A stretch of DNA of 64,000 bases from Zygnema cylindricum (lineage: Eukaryota; Streptophyta; Zygnematophyceae; Zygnematales; Zygnemataceae), in contig JBBHKE010002290.1 of assembly GCA_037447655.1 (NCBI GenBank), positions 314,017-378,016 on the forward strand, in the 5' to 3' direction. Shown piece after piece: positions 45,701 through 57,149 of this stretch. The notes under the pieces are model-generated. The model saw only the letters and a list, made by a program, of their open reading frames with translations, had not been told where the DNA came from and ran no database searches. The position numbers were made by a program, and so were the translations under genes. Every line of letters begins with the position of its first letter. Position 1 is the first letter of the stretch.

Positions 45701-47360
45701 GAAGGAAAAAAAAAAGACTTAGACGAGAACAAAAAAGTTTAAACACTCATAACTATTCAAGCTACACCTCCAGTTCAGAGAATGCTTACCTGCCTATAGC
45801 TGCCTCCATTGCCAGGAATGAACAGACGACATCAAAATCGGCAGGATCAATCGGCGTGTCTCCATCTTGTGGATAGGAATATAGGGAACGGACGGATCAG
45901 ACGTGGAGGGAGGGAGAGGGAAGGAGAGGGAGAGGGAGAGGGAAAGGGAGAGGGAAGGAAAAGAGTGGGGAGAGAGGGAGGAGAGAGAGAGGGAAAAAAA
46001 AAATTCCCTGGAAATTGTGCTGGGGGTTGTATTTGGTTGAATTGAGCAGATTGTCGATAATCAGATCATCTGTAACCTACTCTCCTAAAATAAGACTGCT
46101 TGTAGAACGCCCGTACAAATTTAGAATTAAGAATCTGGAATATAACGAGGATAAATTGACATACTTGAGGTGTTGCTTGACTTTAATCCATTCGCTCCTT
46201 GTCCAGCCATAACTTCTGCTTCCTGCTCATACAAAACCTTCAAAGCCAGTTACACCACTTTCCAGCATTCTCCTCCACAGCTTGACACACTTAGCCTGTA
46301 TTTCCAGTCCTGATCCTATGACTCCAGCCCCCCTGGAGCTTGCAAACTATTGAGCCTGTATTTCCAGTCTCATAAGACAGTAACTCCAGTCCCATCAGCC
46401 AGTAACTTCAGGGTTGAGCCTATATTTCCAGCATCTTGAACCTGTCATTCCAGTCTTCTGATCCTGTACGTCTTAAGCTTATTCCAGTCTTTTGAGCCTC
46501 TATCTTGAGTCTCTCAAGGCTGTAACTATAGCCTCTTACAACTTACAATTAACTCCAGTCTCTCGAGCCTGTAAATTACAATCTCTTGAGCCAGTAACTC
46601 CGGCCTGTTGAGCCTACTTACAATCTCTTGAGCTTGTAACTCCAGACTCTTGAGGGTGTAATGCCAGTCGCTTGAGCCTCCTGTAACATAAAATCTCTTG
46701 AGCCTGTAACGCCAGTCACTTAAACCTGAAACTTACAATCTCTTGAGCCTGTAACTACAATCTCTTGACCTATCACTCCGGTCTCTTGAGCCTGTCATTT
46801 GCAATCTCTTGAGTCTGTAACTTACAATTTCTTGAGCTTGTAACCTACATCCTCTTGAGCACGTAACATACAATCTCTCGATCCTGTAACTTACAACCTC
46901 TTGAGCCTACACTGACAAACTCTTGAGCCTGCAACTCCAGTCTCCAGTCTCCGGAGACCGCAATTTCCAATCTTTGATCCTGTATCTCCATTGTCTTGAG
47001 CCTGTGACTTCACTTGAATTCAGTCCTCACAGTCCTATTACATTATACAAATTGCAAACGGACAAAGAAAGAATTTGAAACTTTGAGCTGACTCAATTTC
47101 CAAAACCTTCCATTTACCTTGGCAAGGGAAAGAGTTTTGTTCAAGATCATGCCGGGTGAAGCATCCATAGCAATGGGAAAATAGTTCGGATACATGTATG
47201 TCATTTGGCAGCGATTTTCCTGTTCCTCCATGGACGCTTGAAAGGCGAGAATACCGCCATACGTCATGCATATAGCAAGACATGCCAGTACCAGATGCTG
47301 ACAGAAGCTAGAAGCAGACGCCTCCATGGCCACTCTGTCTTTAGTTACTGCTCTCTTCAT
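33765..47360 (-). CDS. PGAP1: GPI inositol-deacylase PGAP1, 20 exons
   Basis: The ER membrane lipase removes the acyl chain from inositol of GPI-anchored proteins before ER exit. Exons (minus): 47360-47118, about 45895-45790, 45321-44971, 44427-44186, 43776-43617, 42889-42752, 42378-42186, 41824-41694, 41184-41101, 40208-40047, 39820-39716, 39371-39249, 38653-38494, 38066-37879, 37753-37667, 36910-36582, 36225-36201, 35360-35242, 34513-34279, 34103-33765, giving about 1,170 codons. An N-terminal membrane helix precedes NRCQMTYMYPNYF. LFIPGNGGSYRQVRSLAGES leads to the lipase serine motif LLLGHSMGGAIARAA, and STDHLCIMWCNQ carries the catalytic His. Later exons encode IRIHLWPNR, GCFPPLAILWDP, and a C-terminal multi-helix region (exons 15-20). 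The intron after exon 5 has a GC donor (CAG/GCAAGC). Exon 17 is a 25-nt microexon. Exon 7 could end at 42186 or 42144. In exon 2 the frames for PADFDVV and LFIPGNGG differ by one base, an indel or assembly error. Confidence 0.93.
34880..35165. repeat. Minisatellite in a PGAP1 intron
   Basis: Diverged units of about 28-35 bp based on TTACTAAAGAAAATTGCAGT repeat between exons 18 and 19. No coding value. Confidence 0.7.
37290..37665. repeat. Minisatellite in the PGAP1 intron between exons 15 and 16
   Basis: Repeated variants of CACTTAAGTAGACCACAACT with AGCAAGAACACAAATTTG spacers occur over about 375 bp up to the exon 15 donor at 37666. The repeat unit contains the donor-like ACTCACTTAAG/ACTCACTTGAG text that also forms the real 5' splice site. 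Confidence 0.65.
42573..42640 (+). other. tRNA-like segment, possible SINE head
   Basis: In a PGAP1 intron, TTGTGCAGTGGTAACACACC (A-box-like) is followed at tRNA spacing by AGGGTTCAAATCCTGGCT, which contains the B-box GGTTCAAATCC. No cloverleaf with paired acceptor ends is obvious. It looks like a tRNA-derived repeat rather than a working tRNA. Confidence 0.4.
45905..46008. repeat. Purine tract upstream of PGAP1 exon 2
   Basis: (GGGAGA)n-type sequence on the plus strand gives a CT-rich run on the coding strand right before exon 2. It could serve as a very long polypyrimidine tract. The next AG on the coding strand is at CACAAG, about 76 nt before the donor. Confidence 0.7.
46290..47030. repeat. 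Minisatellite in PGAP1 intron 1
   Basis: Tandem units of about 20-26 bp, variants of CTTGAGCCTGTAACTCCAGT and CTTGAGCCTGTAACTTACAAT, cover about 740 bp. Confidence 0.9.
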
Positions 47361-47966
47361 AGACAAATAAGCAATGCTGAAAAGAAATCGATAGCCAAGA
47401 ACTGAAAGCGGCCAACTATGCGACCGAGGTTTGTGCTTGGAGAAGCAGCGGTAAATTAGTTATTATTCATTTTTGTGGTTTCTAAGGGCCGTTAAATTAT
47501 CGAATTAGTACTGTGCTATTGCATTCTTCCAGCAGGCAAAACGACGGAAAAGTGAACACTCAATCAGCTCTAAAGCACTTCAAAAAATAACGCCATGTGG
47601 CAAAGCGAGAAGGACCAGCGGGAAATGCCTGCCACGTTGCAGTATTGCGGAAAAGGTCCCAATTTTTTTGAGAAAAGGTCCCATTTCAGACGTGTAGGAA
47701 GCATGCTACGTGTCAAACGACAAATGAACGAAGCGCAAACAAGAGAAGTTTTGATGTACAAAAGTATCTGTACCGGTAGAGACATTTTAGCATTCCACGC
47801 AGGAGGGGAAGCTGGTGGTGCAGAAAATAGAGCTCTAACTTTTAGATACCGTTTCCATGTCCAATTAACCCGAACAATTACTGTAGCTTATCTAGATTTT
47901 ACCTTTTTACAGCTGTCCAGAGGAACTGAGTGCGCCACAAATCGTGGATATGGGTACGGTACAGTA
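47361..47966. other. Region upstream of PGAP1
   Basis: This interval should hold the PGAP1 promoter and 5' UTR. No clear TATA box or initiator could be chosen. A plus-strand ORF of 128 codons (47595-47981) runs into the transposon end at 47967 and shows no domain. I regard it as unsupported. Confidence 0.4.
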
Positions 47967-48129
47967 CACCGCGAATCGTAATTAGAGTAATGAAAAAATT
48001 AGAGTAAAAAAAGAGAAAAAAATAATTAGAGTCGTTTACTCTAATTTATGTGATAGAATTTTTTCAAAGAGTAATTTTACTCAAATTTTTTTAGGTACTC
48101 TATATTGGGTTATGTCGGCGATAATTATC

Positions 48130-48689
48130 CACGCTGTAATTATTAACACTAAATTATGTAGACACGTGGCCAATTTATTGACCATAGAAACGTCATGCCT
48201 GCAAACCAACGATATTAAACAAACCGTCTGTCCTTTTGGTCTCTTTTGTAAGAGACATCCGTACATCCAATAAGCTGCATCGTTTTTCGCAGCTCTTTCG
48301 TAGAATTTTTGGGCGGTTTTTTAAAATTCCAGTTTTGTTTTTGAGTTTTTAAAAAAGGTGGGATTTCAAATTTACAACCAAATATTAAAATTTAAATTTT
48401 GAACCTATCCTATATTCACAATCGATTCCCTCATTTTTTGACCTCCCACTTCTATAATTTTCCCATATATATTGCACGTTCACATGGGCAATATCAATTT
48501 AGATTTTTTATTTGCGCTTACTCTTACATCCGACTCTCGTTGTTGCCTAATCTTCCCCCCTATAAAGATTCGCTTAATCTTCGGAGATATGTGGAGATTT
48601 TCAAGAATGTGGGGTAACTGCGCGTCGAGATATAACGGCATATCTCATATCCCTGCACCTGTTGTTGAAAAGGTGATCGGAGAGATGCA
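48130..48689. other. AT-rich non-coding sequence inside the putative transposon
   Basis: Short ORFs (48399-48617, 48472-48753) show no recognisable domain. Nothing further is seen before the satellite array begins. Confidence 0.4.
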
Positions 48690-50280
48690 CAATTCACTAT
48701 CTAATCTAATTATCTGTTTAATAATCTGTCCAATTATGTGTCAAATTATCTAAACTAATTATCTGCCAAATTATCTGTCTAATTATCTGTCTTTACTGTC
48801 TTATCTGTCTAGTTATCTGTCTAATTATCTAATTTGATTATCTATCTAAATATCTGTCTAATTATCTAATCTAATTATCTGTCAAATTACCTATCTAATC
48901 TAATTACCTATCTAATCCAATTATCAAGCTAACCTAATTATCTATCTAATCTAATTATCAATGTAATCTAATTTTTGTATCTAATCTATTTATGTATCTA
49001 ATCTAATTATCTATCTTATTATCTGTCAAATTATGAATCAAATAATTTGTCCAATTATGTGTCAAATTATCTAATCTAAGTATCTAACATATTTTTTGTC
49101 AATTTATCTGTCTATTTATCTGTCTATTTTATCTAAAATAATTATCTGTCTAGTTATCTTTTTAATTATCTTTTTAATTATCTGTTTAATTATCTGTCTA
49201 ATTATTGTCTATCTAAGTATCTAACTATTTGTCTATCTATGTGTCTATCTATGTGTCTATCTAATTATCTATCTATGTAATTATCTAATTATCTATCTAA
49301 TCTAACTATCTATCTAATCTAATTATCTATCTAATCTAATTAACTATCTAATCTAATTCACTATCTAATCAAATTATCTAAATAATCTAATTAACTATCT
49401 AATCTAATTCAATATCAAATCAAATTATCTATATAATCTAATTATCTATCTAATCTAATTCACTATCTAATATAATTCACTATCTATTCTAATTCACAAT
49501 CTAATCTAATTCACTATCTAATCTAATTATCTATCTAATCTAATTCACTATCTAATCTAATTCACAATCTAATCAGATTATCTATCTAATCTAATTACCT
49601 ATCTCATCTAATTATCCGTCTAATCTAAATATCTACCTGATCTAATTATCTATCTAATCTAGTTCACTATCTAATCCGATTATCAATCTAATCGAATTAT
49701 CTATCTAATTTAATTATCTATCTAATCTAATCATCAATCTAATCTAATTCTCTATCTAATCTAATTATCTATCTAGGGTTATTCACTATCTAATCCAAAT
49801 ATCTATCTAATCTAATTATCAAGCTAACCTAATTATCTATCTAAGTTAATTATCTATCTAATCTAATTATTTATGTAATCTATTTTTTTATCTATTATAT
49901 TTATGTATCTAATCTAATTATCTGTCTAATTATCTGTCCAATTATGTGTCAAATTATCTAATCTAATTTTCTGTCAATTTATCTATCTAATTATCTGTCT
50001 AAATTATCTGTCTAATTTTTTGTTTATCTATCTGCCAAATTATCTAAACTAATTATCTGTCTAGTTATCTTTCTAATTATCTGTTTAATTATCTATCTAA
50101 TTATATGTCTAATTTAATTATCTATCTTATCTAATTCACTATCTAATCTAATTCACTATCTAATCTAATTCACTATCTATTCTAATTCACAATCTAATCT
50201 AATTCACTATCACATCTAATTATATATCTAATCTAATTCTCTATATAATCTAATTCTATATTTCTATCATATCATGTCTG

Positions 50281-50318
<38 letters not shown>

Positions 50319-50437
50319 CATCTATCCATCTATCCATCTATCCATCTATCCATCTATCCATCTATCTATCTATCTAACTATCTATCTATCTATCGATCTA
50401 TCGATCTATCTATCTATCTACCTATCTATCTATATAC

Positions 50438-50485
<48 letters not shown>

Positions 50486-50487
50486 TT
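48690..50487. repeat. TCTA-type satellite array, left arm
   Basis: About 1.8 kb of variants of TAATTATCTATCTAATC (4-bp TCTA and longer composite units of 12-24 bp) end in a clean (TCTA)n run at about 50280-50487. The ORF reading SIYLSIYLS is an artefact of this run. The array is the reverse complement in type of 52690-54240. Confidence 0.95.
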
Positions 50488-50524
50488 ACATTACTAACCC
50501 CATATTTTGTATGATGTTTTTTAC

Positions 50525-50915
50525 TTTTTCTCCTATTACAGAGTATCAAAAAGCAATGAGATGGTGGGTTGAAAGGGTAGCCATAGTAAAAGGCATAAGA
50601 GATACGACTAATACCTAGTCTACGTCGGGCTTCGGAAAACGAAATGTGGCGGTAAGGAAAGCATTACTAGGTAGGGGAAGGAAGGAAATGCCATTGGTGA
50701 CCCGTCTCCATGAAGAATTACTCAAGGATTTTTATCGATTTAAAAAGGCGAGAATGAAACTTTCAACGACAATTGTACAAGAGATGGCATACGACATCAT
50801 CATACGTTTAAAAGAGGAACATGCGTCGGAGTTTTTTGATGAATTCGGACGTGAAAGGACTACACGAAGTGCCACCTCCCTTAGCAAAGGTACGAGAATC
50901 TCTCGAAATTCTTAA
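50525..50915 (+). pseudogene. Fragment resembling a CENP-B/pogo-type transposase DNA-binding region
   Basis: After a possible splice acceptor (TTACAG at about 50541) one frame reads EYQKAMRWWVERVAIVKGIR, has a TAG stop at about 50618, and continues AVRKALLGRGRKEMPLVTRL, HEELLKDFYRFKKARMKL and STTIVQEMAYDII. The (L)xGxGRK segment followed by an LxxELLxxF/WxxxR helix and a second helix resembles the HTH region of Tigger/pogo transposases and CENP-B. No DDE catalytic domain follows. Identification is by pattern only. Confidence 0.4.
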
Positions 50916-51059
50916 AACGTTGACGCCGCTACTCATGAAGACGAGGTTACGGACGAACTATTCACGGAAGGGGACGAATATTAAGCCCATGTTAATGCCT
51001 GAGTATTCCCCATGTATGCTTTTTGGTGGAACTTGGAACGTAAGAGTGACATAGTTTTG

Positions 51060-52689
51060 TAGTTTTTGTTGCATTGGCTTGTCTTACCTATTTTAAAAAT
51101 GTAAGGAGTGTTAGGATTTAGGAGATATAAGTTATCATACAATATCATAGGGGTAATACGCCGCATAGCGTGTCTCTTATTACAATGTAATTGTTTTTGC
51201 AATTTTTTAATTTACTTCATTGTGAAGTAAGTATGCCAAAACAATGTATAACACAACCATTTTATAAAACACGGTTTTCTTTTTGCAATATATGAGTATG
51301 TGTAAGAGCGATGGTTTGTCATGCTTAATGTTTTACCGTGTGTTTGTCATTCATCTATGGGAAACATGATGTTGTAATTGATGAACAGATTCTTAGTTTT
51401 TACCTTTGATACACAAACATGTTTTTTACGTTATTGATATTAAGCGACGAGCCCGCCCGATCGCTGATCGCTGTCGCATCAATGACATGGACTATTTCAT
51501 TGTGATGTGATTAGTGTTGACAGTTTCTCATTGCCGGTGGGATTTTTTATCGATGACATTGCCTCATAACGGAACGATTTTTAGCAATGATACAACGTCT
51601 TTACTGCTTTTTAATTATATTTACAGTTCAGCGGTGACACACTTACGTCGCCGGTTGTTCGGCTGAGTCAGTTGATTAGTTAGCTGTAACATGAATCATA
51701 ATTGGTTTATAATCCAACGACAAAAATGCCTCGTCGTTGGTCGGTCATCATCCATGACAAAAAAAAAAAAAACACCACATTCCATTGGTTTATAATCAAG
51801 CAACGAAAATGCCTCGTCGCTGGTGGGTTATCATCCATGACAAAAGAAAAAAAAACACAACATTCCATTGGTTTATAATCCAGCGACGAAAATGCCAAAA
51901 CATTTGGTAAAAAATAATAAAAGTCATATGTCAGTGAAATGAAGAAAAATAACATCGTCACTAAAAGTATCATTGGCTTAAAAATATTTAGCATTAAAAA
52001 AAATTTCATTACAATCATTTAGTAGTTATGACAAAATAACAATTATGGCTCCAAAATTTCATTATTTTACACAATCTGAAACTGAATATCGGCCCTAAAC
52101 TTTGAAAAAATTATATACCTTTCAACTTTCTCTTGAATCTTCTATTTATTCTCTCATTTGAATTACGTTTTTATACAAATCATTTCACTATCCTCTTGTA
52201 GGGCAAGAAAATTATAAAGTCGAATGTAATATGTTGTCGGAAATAAATGAAAAACTTTGGCCCCAACTTGAAAAAAAAAAAATAAAAGGATTTAGGTTAA
52301 ATTGTCGATCCGTTAAAAGGTTTGAGGGTTTTTTTATGGTTTTTTAAGGTTTTTGTGAATAGCCAACCATTTGTTATTCCTTTTAGCTACATTTGTTTAA
52401 TGTGATTTGAGAAAACATGGGAGATAGTCTATTAATTCAAGAAAATACAAACCAACCATTTTGCAATTGTACCACTTGACATGAGGCAGCATACGCATAT
52501 CAAGGGAGAAAAATTCAGAATCCCCACTACCAAATCAAACGATGGGAGATAATTTTTTTTCGCCTTCAACAACTTCTCATTAGATTGCTGATACAAGTGT
52601 CTATCTCAGTCTACTTGTTGAATTCCATAGGTGAGGTTTATTTTAGTAACGAACTTATTACTTAAAATGAAAGAGACTTGTTAATGCAA
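51060..52689. other. Non-coding sequence between the satellite arms
   Basis: AT-rich sequence with no convincing ORF. It contains an 83-bp tandem repeat (51701-51905). If the region was a transposase gene, its catalytic part is lost or unrecognisable. Confidence 0.45.
51701..51905. repeat. 83-bp tandem repeat, about 2.5 units
   Basis: Units begin ATTGGTTTATAATC at 51701, 51784 and 51867 and contain ACGAAAATGCCTCGTCG and a poly-A run. The third unit is cut after AATGCC. Confidence 0.9.
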
Positions 52690-54240
52690 CATATGACAGA
52701 TAATTAGATTAATTTGACAGACAATTCGACAGATAATTAGTACAGATAGATAATTAGATTAGATAGATAATTAGATTAGATAGATATTGGATTAGATAGA
52801 TTAATAGATTAGATAGTGAATTAGATTGATAGATAATTAGATTCGATAGATAATTAGATCAGTTAGGTAATTAGATTAGATAGGTAATTCGGCAGATAAT
52901 TAGATAAGATAATTTGAAAGATAATTAAACAGATAATTAGATAGATAGATAATTAGATTAGATAGGTAATTAGATAGATTGGTAATTTGGCAAATAATAA
53001 GATTAGATAATTAGATTAGATAATATGACAGTTAAATAGACAGATAATTAGATTAGATAGTCAATTAGATTTGATAGATAACTAGATTAGATAGTGCATT
53101 AGATTAGAAAGATAATTAAATTAGATAGATAATTAGATTAGATAATTAATTAGATAATTTGACAGATAATTGGACAGATAATTATACAGATAACTAGACA
53201 GGTAATTAGATTGGATAATAAGATTAGATAATTTGACACATAATCGTACAGATAATTTGACAGATAATTTAATAGATAATTAGACAGATAATTATAATTA
53301 GACAAATAATTAGACAAATAATTAGATTAGAAAGATAATTAGATCAGATAGATAATTAGATTAGATAGATAATTAGATTAGATAGATAATTAGATTAGAT
53401 AGTGAGTTAGATTAGATAGATAATTAGATTAGATAGATAACTAGATTAGATAGTGAATTAGATTAGAAAAATAATTAGATTAGATAGATAATTAATTAGA
53501 TAATTTGACAGATAATTGGACAGATAATTAGACAGATAATCAGATTAGATACATAATTATATTAGAAAGATAATTAGATTAGATAGATAATTAGATTAGA
53601 TAATTAATTAGATAATTTATTAAATAATTGGACAGACAATTAGACAGATAATTAGACATCTAATTAGAAAGATAATCAGATGAGATAGATAATTAGATTA
53701 GATAGTGAATTAGATTAGATAGATAATTAGATTAGATAGATAATTAGATTAGATAGTGAATTATATTAGATAGATAATTAGATTTGATAGATAATTAGAT
53801 TAGATAATTACTTAGATAATTTAACAAATAATTGGATCGACAATTAGACAGATTATTAGACGGATAATTAGATTAGATAATAAGATTAGTTAATTTGACA
53901 CATAATAGGACAGATAATTTGATAAATATTTTGATATATAATTAGACAGATAATCAGATTAGATAGATAATTAGATCAGATAAATAATTAAATTAGATAG
54001 TTAATTAGATTAGATAGATAACTAAATTAGATAGATAACTAGATTAGATAGTGAATTAGATTAGAAAGATAATTAGATTAGATAGATAATTAGATTAGAT
54101 AATTAATTAGATAATTTGATAGATAATTGGACAGATAATTAAACAGATAATTAGACAGATAATTAGATTAGATAGAGAATTTGACAAGTTATATAGACAA
54201 ATAATTACCCAGATAATTAGACAGAAAATTAGGCTGATAA
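52690..54240. repeat. TAGA-type satellite array, right arm (inverted to the left arm)
   Basis: About 1.55 kb of variants of GATTAGATAGATAATTA, the reverse complement of the left-arm unit. With 48690-50487 it forms a very large imperfect inverted repeat with a 2.2-kb loop. Confidence 0.93.
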
Positions 54241-54478
54241 CTTTGCTTTATCTTTTAAGCTTTCTTTTAGTTATCTTTTTCAATTTTGTATTTTGATATT
54301 TTTACAGTTTTCCTTCATTGTCTTCCCTTCTATTTTTGGCTTTGACTTGTGACACATCATATTCAACCACTGCACTAAGATAGTAGGATCTTGCCTCGTC
54401 GATAGTAGGATCTTGCCTCGTCATCAACGGTGGAGTTGGCTGGCAGCAATTTTTTCGTCATTTCGAACAACAAATCCC

Positions 54479-54850
54479 TAAAAAAATAAGCATCTTAAGA
54501 AAGTAAGCAGATGGCAGGAAAATGATGATGTGGGCGACGTGCAATTCATGGCGGTGAAAAAGGGAGCGAGACTTTCACCGATCCCAGTTGAAAAATTGGA
54601 GAGATTTTCCGGATGGCGGCGCAGTCAGAATGTCGGTGGTCGTCAGATTCCAAAGGGAACAAACAAAAAAAAAAGACCGGTTGTGATTGGACAAAGAATG
54701 AGTGACTGTGATTGGTCCAAGAATATTACACTTTGTGAGCTCTGCCCGCATTTGGCGTTACCTCACGACATATATCACCCACGCCAAATGATGTATATTT
54801 ATTCTATTTTTGTCAATATGGTTACTCTATTTCATGTGCCATCGTGGTAA
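54479..54850 (+). other. Unrecognised ORF near the right end of the putative transposon
   Basis: A frame of about 124 codons is less AT-rich than its surroundings and is basic in the middle (IPKGTNKKKRPVVIGQ). No domain is recognised, and there is no splice or start evidence. It could be a leftover transposon exon or chance. Just upstream, a 21-bp GATAGTAGGATCTTGCCTCG unit is duplicated in tandem (about 54379-54420). Confidence 0.25.
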
Positions 54851-55453
54851 AAAACCCATATTACAGTTAAAAGTTACTTCTTTCAAGGGTCATTTTGGTA
54901 AGTCTGGTTTATTTAGAATTAATATTTACACTAAAATAGACGCGATCCTATATTAGAATACATTTTTAATGGAATTGCTACGAAGTTCCCTATTCTAACT
55001 GAATACGCGGAACGTCGAACAATTGTTACAAAGTTATTACGGAAATAAAGGCAAACATGTATTTTTGCCGTTGTACTATTAACTTCTGGCATGGATATTA
55101 AGGTAAGTGTTCACATTGACGACGATGCTGTCGACGGACGAGAGTTATGCGAACAACTTTTTTTCGATATGATTGAGTCTTTTTGTTTACTGCGATTTCA
55201 CGTGTGAGCGTGACTCTTTTAAATCATTAAATGTACCTTTTTACTTAAAAAGTACAATTTTGCACGGTCGGACGTCGTCCGTACTCCCCACTATTTAAAA
55301 TGAACCTGTATTAGAATGTTGTTACGCTAATTAAAACATACCTAAATTAGGATAATGAAAAAATTAGAATCGATTACTCTATTTCATGTGATAGAGTCAA
55401 AATTTCGAGCGACCGAATTAGAGTAATTTACTTTAATTACGATACGCGGTGTA

Positions 55454-56015
55454 TCATTGTGCAAGTGCCTTTTTTCTAGTGTTGTGTATGGGTAAAAATA
55501 TTATTGTGATAACACCGATACCGATAGTTATCAATTATCGAACGGTCAGAGTTACCGATATATTTGAACTTTCTATACTTTCTGTCATAAGTACACGTGG
55601 TAGGTTCTTAGTGGATCCCAAGGAAAATTTTATAATGTCATGGCGTCAAATGTGAAAGGTACATTGTTTTAACTGGAGCCGTACTAAAGCCGTACATATC
55701 TTATGCAGGCTACTGTACTTTCGGCTTGTACAAATGATCTGATTGGTAGGCACCTCAGTAGATAGGGGTTGTGAGTAGTAGCTAGGGGTTGTGAGTAGGG
55801 CGCGTTAGGGAAATAACACGTACAGTTGAGTGAACTGGCCGTACGTCTATTTGTAAGGTCCGTACATATATCTCCGTACCGATATATCGATTATCGGCTA
55901 CCGGAAAAAATGCCCATATCGGTTATCGGCAAATCCTTACCGATACAAAACACTATTTTTTTCCCCTCTGTCCAAATAGGTATTTTGTGCCATACTTGCC
56001 AGGCTTCTCATCCTA
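55454..56015. other. Non-coding interval with a short tandem duplication
   Basis: No gene is seen. TAGGGGTTGTGAGTAG is duplicated at about 55762-55798. Repeated CCGTAC/GTACGG words occur but form no clear array. Confidence 0.4.
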
Positions 56016-56570
56016 GTTCAAAAATAGGCGATTTTATGGTAGGCCTTTGGTAGGCGCACAAAACTTGGCACAAAACTCGCGTAGAGTGGGCATACTGTAT
56101 TTGTGTGCGTTGTGCAAACTCTTGTACGAACGTACGAATCTGACGTATCATCATAGTATAGCCCACGCCGCCGGACAATTTTTTTTAGCGAAGTGACATG
56201 GCATATGATGACATTTCGCGGGAAAAACACCCAGAAAAAAAAAACGCGGACGTAAGTCGTATCGTAAGTTGTGTTATGGGCTTTTCATGTGATCTTCTTA
56301 GATCGCTACTTTGATCAGCGACTGTCCGATGGTCCAAATTTGACGGTTCAAATAAAAAATACCTCAAAACTCACGGAAAAATAAAAATGTGTCCGAATGT
56401 TTCTCAAAATTTAGACATGGCGTTTAATTCTCTATCGATCGATGTGTAACTCAACCTTGTTACTATCTGTTTTCATTTTGCGACCAATACAATATGGGTC
56501 TTAAGGTCATATTGTATGTTTTGCGTACAGTAGGCATACTGTATGGGCCTACTTTCACCTACTTTTGAAC
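56016..56570. mobile_element. 555-bp MITE with GTTCAAAA termini and TA target duplication
   Basis: The left end GTTCAAAAATAGGCG is preceded by TA (56014-56015). The right end CCTACTTTTGAAC is followed by TA (56571-56572). The inside has no coding capacity. A shorter related copy lies inverted at 56794-57149. Confidence 0.7.
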
Positions 56571-56793
56571 TATGCTTCGGATGCTATAGTATATTTTTTT
56601 GCGGTATCCTAACTCCATTTCGGGATTTGTCAACCTGATTTCCATGCGAGAGGGAATGTTTCCTTCAATGAGGGTGTCGTGAAATCCTCCCTCCAATAAT
56701 GTGACGTAAATTTACAGGATCTAAAATCCGTAGATATTTTCAGGATCACGCATTGTGTATTTTTCTGAGTCATATGCACTCTTTCGACCCATA

Positions 56794-57149
56794 GTTAAAA
56801 AGTATGTGAAAGTAGGCCCATACAATATGCCTATTGTAGGCAAAACATACGATATGACCTTAAGACCCATATTGTATTGGTCGCAAAATGAAAAAATATA
56901 GTAACAGGGTTGAGTTGCACATTGATTGATAGAGAATTAAACGTCATGTCTGAATTTTGAAAAACATTCGGACAAAAGTTTATTATTCTGTGAGTTTTGA
57001 GATTTTTATTATTTAAACCGTCAAATATGGACGATCGGACGGTCGCTGATCAAAGTAGCGATCTAAGAAGATCACATGAAAAGCCCATAACACAACTTAA
57101 GATAAAGGCACCTACAAAAGGCCTACAATAGAAACGCCTACTTTTGAAC
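56794..57149. mobile_element. Second, inverted and shorter copy of the GTTCAAAA MITE
   Basis: 56794-57108 is the near reverse complement of 56265-56570, and 57110-57149 that of 56016-56055. About 200 bp of the first copy are absent. TA precedes the left end (56792-56793), but GA follows the right end. The two copies together form a large foldback. Confidence 0.7.

Larger units (their letters stand above)
47967..55451. mobile_element. Putative 7.5-kb TA-flanked DNA transposon (Tc1/mariner-pogo type) with satellite arms
   Basis: The left end is CACCGCGAATCGTAATTAGA preceded by TA (47965-47966). The right end, read inward on the minus strand, is CACCGCGTATCGTAATTAAA, followed by TA (55452-55453). 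The ends match at about 18 of the first 20 bases and share TA duplications and near-identical termini with the MITE at 889-1101. Inside are inverted TCTA satellite arms (48690-50487 and 52690-54240) around a fragment resembling a CENP-B/pogo DNA-binding domain. Alternatively two separate small elements could lie at each end, but no inner partner termini were seen. No DDE domain was found. Confidence 0.55.

Noticed and set aside
47595-47981. 128-codon plus-strand ORF upstream of PGAP1
   Set aside because: No domain, no codon or splice support, and it overlaps the transposon end at 47967.
50274-50480. ORF start with SIYLSIYLS repeats
   Set aside because: A product of the (TCTA)n array. Only the part after about 50541 has protein-like character.
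48690-50487. CRISPR-like array
   Set aside because: Repeats are short satellite variants without unique spacers, in a eukaryotic genome.
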